A stretch of 20,244 nt of DNA. Source: Ministeria vibrans ATCC 50519. Its lineage: Eukaryota; Opisthokonta; Filasterea. Positions 17,863-20,244 of this stretch are shown here, one piece after another. A program made the translations under genes and the position numbers. How positions within the stretch are numbered: position 1 is the first letter of the stretch; the number at the start of each line of letters is the position of its first letter. The notes under the pieces were generated by a model, which made no database searches, was not told the DNA's origin, and saw nothing but the letters and a program-made list of their open reading frames with translations. The stretch is taken from positions 17,224-37,467 of the forward strand of contig CALSCP010000642.1 in assembly GCA_943704425.1 (NCBI GenBank), in the 5' to 3' direction.

Positions 17863-18562
17863 GCGACTCGAGTTCGAGCTCAAACGACGACGACGAGAGC
17901 GAAGAGGAGTATGGGGAGGATCTGATGAAAGACCAGGCGGACCGCGATCGACTGAATGCCATGTCGCAAGTCGAGCGCGAAAACGAGTTGTATCGTCGTA
18001 GCGAGAAGCAACAGGTACGCAAAGAACACAGCCACTCCTGTTGGGGTTTTCACAGGGACTCACCCACAACGTGTATGGTCTTTTTCTTTCTTTGTATTGT
18101 TGTAGCTTGCCAGGGAAAAAGCAAAGGCGAAGAAAGCCTTGGGTAAGCGTATGGCAGAGGAGAAGCGCATGAAGAAACAGGTGCGCGATGAGGAGAAGAA
18201 GAAGGCCGCCAAGGCGCCGAGCAAGAAGAAGAAGACCAAGGCGGCGGACAAGGCGAAGACACGAGAGTCAAAGCGAGTGATTACGCAAGCAGCAGACAAA
18301 ATGGCGCGTAAGCGCGAGCTGGACAATCTGCAACGAAGACGCAAGAGTCAGGGAGGCGATGACGAGAGGAGGGCGATGGAAGCCGGTGGCCCGGGGCGGG
18401 ACGAGGAGGTTGAAGACGACGATCGCCGTGATGGAGATGATGACGACGACGATGATGATGTGGGCGGGGACTACGATGACGATGAGGATGCCGCTCGGGC
18501 GTACGACGAAGAGTACGATAGGAGACGTCAGCAGGAACGATCGCGTCTCGAGGTATTTTACA

Positions 18563-18593
<31 letters not shown>

Positions 18594-20168
18594 CCTGCCT
18601 GTCTGTCTGGCTGTCTGTCTGTCTCTCTGTACGCTGTTGTTGGAATTAATCATTGGAATAGGAACAACTGTCATTGGATGAGCTGAACCGAATGCGAGTG
18701 TCTCGACACAAACTTGAGCTGTGGTCGTTTGAGCCGTTCTTTGCGCGCACAGTCAAAGGGTGTCTGGTGCGCATCTGCATTGGACGCAACCATTCTGCGG
18801 CTGTGTATCGAGTGTGTGAGATTGTGGATGTGGTGACAGGCACCAAGACGTATGCGGCGGGTGCGCGGAAGACTAATAAGGTCTCACTTCTGAAATGTGT
18901 GTGTGTGTGTATGTGTGAGTGTGTGTGTGTGAAAGTGTGTGTGTCTTGTTACTCACGCTCTCATTTATGCTTCTATATATGTGTGTGTATGTGTGAAAGT
19001 GTGCGTGTCTTCTTACTTACTCTTACTCTCTCATTCATTTTGTATTCTTTCTCACGTCTTACTCATCTTTCCACTTGTTGTTGTATCATTCTCACACAGC
19101 TCGTGCGGGTGCAACACGGCAAAGACACGCGGGACTTCCGGTTTGACTTTGCGTCCAACGCACCCTTCACACCCACTGAAGTGCACAAGTGGCAGCAGGC
19201 CCTGCGTGACGCGAACTTGCCCCTCCCGGACCATCTGACGCTCAAGCGCAAGATTGCTGATATCCACCACGCTCTGAATTATGCTTATACCGAAGAAGAG
19301 ATTGGCGTAAGTTACATTGATAGTGTGTTATTCTTTTGTGTGTACATGTGCGTGTTGGTTATTGGGTGTTAACCTATTGGGTGGTTTGGTGGGGGCGTTG
19401 TTTTATTTTAGATGATTGTAATCGAGAAGAGCAAGTTTAGCAATGGGTACAACAATTACTCGCGTGATAAGGTGGAGATTTTGGAACAGATTACGCTGAT
19501 GAAGGAGCGATTGGAAGGGCATCGGAAGGAGAAGCGGGCGTTGGAGGAGGGGTTGGAGGAGAGGGAGACGGGGGAGGAAAAACATGAGTGGGAGGATGAG
19601 ATGGAGTATGAGGACCGACGGGCGAGTGAGGGGAGAGCGCGGGAGGAGCAGGCACGACGAGTGGAAGTGCTGGAAGAGCTGATGGCTCAGGAGCGGGCGG
19701 AGATGGAGCGGGCCAAAGGGAGGATTCAGCTGATGGATGAATTGGCGGAGAAGGAAGCGAGCAAGCGCGACGAGCAGTTGGGGGTGTTACAGGAGGTGAA
19801 CAGTAAGCTGATGCGCAAGGATGCGAGTGAAGGACGCAAGGCATGGGAGGAGGCGACCATGCGCGCTCTCAAGGGCGAAGCTCAGCCCGATGAGCGGCGA
19901 AAGGTACAGGGTCTAATAAAAGTATTGCGCGAGTGTGTTGATAGTATGTATTGTTGTACAGACCCGACCCGACCAGAGTGTACGTGCCAAGCCTAAAGAA
20001 GAGACCACAGACAACAACAACCCAGAGAGCACAAATGACAGCAAGAAGGGAACAACAGAAGCAGAAGAAGCAGCAGAAGCAGACGCGACAGCTAAAGCAG
20101 ACGACCCTGACAAGACCAAGACAGCTGCCACACCAATGATTGGCACTATCCCTGTCGAAGCCTTACGA
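17386..20168 (+). CDS. RTF1: RTF1, Paf1 complex subunit (3' end outside window)
   Basis: Paf1-complex subunit that supports transcription elongation and histone H2B ubiquitination. Exons: 17386-17442, 17490-17558 (or from 17511), 17670-18014, 18106-18552, 18662-18880, 19100-19306, 19412-19903 and 19962-20168, all phase 0; about 681 residues visible. N-terminus: acidic Ser/Asp-rich, with D-E-S-D-E-D-D-S-D followed by W-E-G-G-G, as in animal RTF1 (D-D-E-W). The histone-modification-domain core Y-G-E-D-L-M (about residue 122) continues into R-E-N-E-L-Y-R-R. A Lys/Arg-rich region follows. The Plus3 domain lies near residues 310-448 ([11 protein letters not shown], then [18 protein letters not shown] and A-L-N-Y). 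A long charged coiled coil comes next. The last visible exon is Lys/Thr/Ala-rich and ends at a putative GTCAGT donor followed by a pyrimidine tract, so at least one more exon lies beyond the window. Confidence 0.93.
17905..18140 (+). other. RTF1 histone modification domain (HMD) core
   Basis: [10 protein letters not shown] followed by D-R-L-N-A-M-S and E-R-E-N-E-L-Y-R-R corresponds to the conserved region of animal and yeast Rtf1 that stimulates Rad6/Bre1-dependent H2B ubiquitination. It is interrupted by intron 18015-18105, after which [10 protein letters not shown] continues the helix. Confidence 0.82.
18565..18629. repeat. (GTCT)n tetranucleotide repeat in RTF1 intron 4
   Basis: Imperfect GTCT repeat within the intron 18553-18661. 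It fills most of the intron between the donor GTATTT and an AT-rich segment before the acceptor AATAG. Confidence 0.9.
18662..19306 (+). other. RTF1 Plus3 domain
   Basis: Encoded by two exons (18662-18880 and 19100-19306). The start is [13 protein letters not shown], near-identical to animal RTF1. It has the conserved basic positions around S-R-H-K-L and F-F-A-R-T-V-K-G, and ends with [11 protein letters not shown]. In known Rtf1 the Plus3 domain binds phosphorylated Spt5 repeats and single-stranded DNA. Confidence 0.92.
18881..19099 (+). other. RTF1 intron 5 with GT-rich tracts and an unusual donor
   Basis: 219-bp intron: donor GTCTCA at 18881, acceptor CAG at 19097-19099. Two GT-rich clusters (about 18897-18946 and 18977-19005) share the order TGTGTGTATGTGTGA...GTGTCTT, suggesting an imperfect internal duplication. 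Splicing here restores T-N-K followed by L-V-R-V-Q-H-G, as in animal RTF1. Confidence 0.8.
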
Positions 20169-20204
20169 GTCAGTTGTGTCCGCCCTTTATCTCACACTCA
20201 CCCG

Positions 20205-20244
20205 TCACTTCTTCTTCTTCTTCTTCTTCTTCTTTTTTTTTTTT
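20205..20244. repeat. (CTT)n and poly-T pyrimidine tract at window edge
   Basis: CTT repeat running into poly-T. Given the putative donor at 20169 it is probably intronic, possibly the polypyrimidine tract before the next RTF1 exon. Confidence 0.7.

Noticed and set aside
17344-18069. 241-codon minus-strand open frame opposite the RTF1 5' exons
   Set aside because: Low-complexity Ser/Pro/Thr-rich translation of the antisense of the Ser/Asp-rich RTF1 coding region, crossing its introns; no domain seen.

Overview
The window is from a eukaryotic nuclear genome. Its genes are split by short GT-AG introns (about 47 to 308 bp), coding DNA is GC-rich while introns and intergenic DNA are AT-rich and full of simple repeats, candidate AATAAA poly(A) signals follow three of the genes, and stop codons are standard. 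All four recognisable genes lie on the + strand, only about 300 to 650 bp apart. The mix of long Notch-like EGF arrays, a UPF1 with SQ/TQ phosphosites, a Munc13-like MUN protein and RTF1 suits a compact-genome unicellular eukaryote. A unicellular holozoan or other free-living protist is my guess; the sequence alone does not fix the lineage.

Layout. (1) Positions 1-7380: 3' part of a giant secreted or extracellular EGF-repeat protein, open at the left edge, with three exons visible. It has about 24 EGF repeats, five of which carry a 177-195 residue beta-rich domain inserted between the third and fourth cysteine, then two LamG-like domains and no C-terminal membrane anchor. (2) 7381-8024: intergenic DNA with a GA-rich tract, a poly(A) signal and a 112-bp tandem duplication. 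(3) 8025-12403: a complete UPF1 (RENT1/NAM7) nonsense-mediated-decay helicase gene in nine coding exons. (4) 12404-12699: UPF1 3' flank. (5) 12700-16925: a four-exon gene for a Munc13-like MUN-domain protein that ends in a DEP domain; I see no C2 domain. (6) 16926-17385: intergenic DNA with an ATT microsatellite. (7) 17386-20168 and beyond: RTF1, the Paf1-complex subunit, with eight exons visible; it runs into an intron at the right edge.

The four genes have separate jobs (cell-surface/matrix, mRNA quality control, probable vesicle priming, transcription elongation and H2B ubiquitination). There is no sign that they form one pathway. The most unusual content is the EGF protein with its family of nested domains, followed by the MUN-plus-DEP architecture. 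Both are architectures I do not recall as standard, but I could not run a database search. Exon boundaries were set by hand from splice signals, reading frame and remembered conservation of UPF1, RTF1 and Munc13 families.
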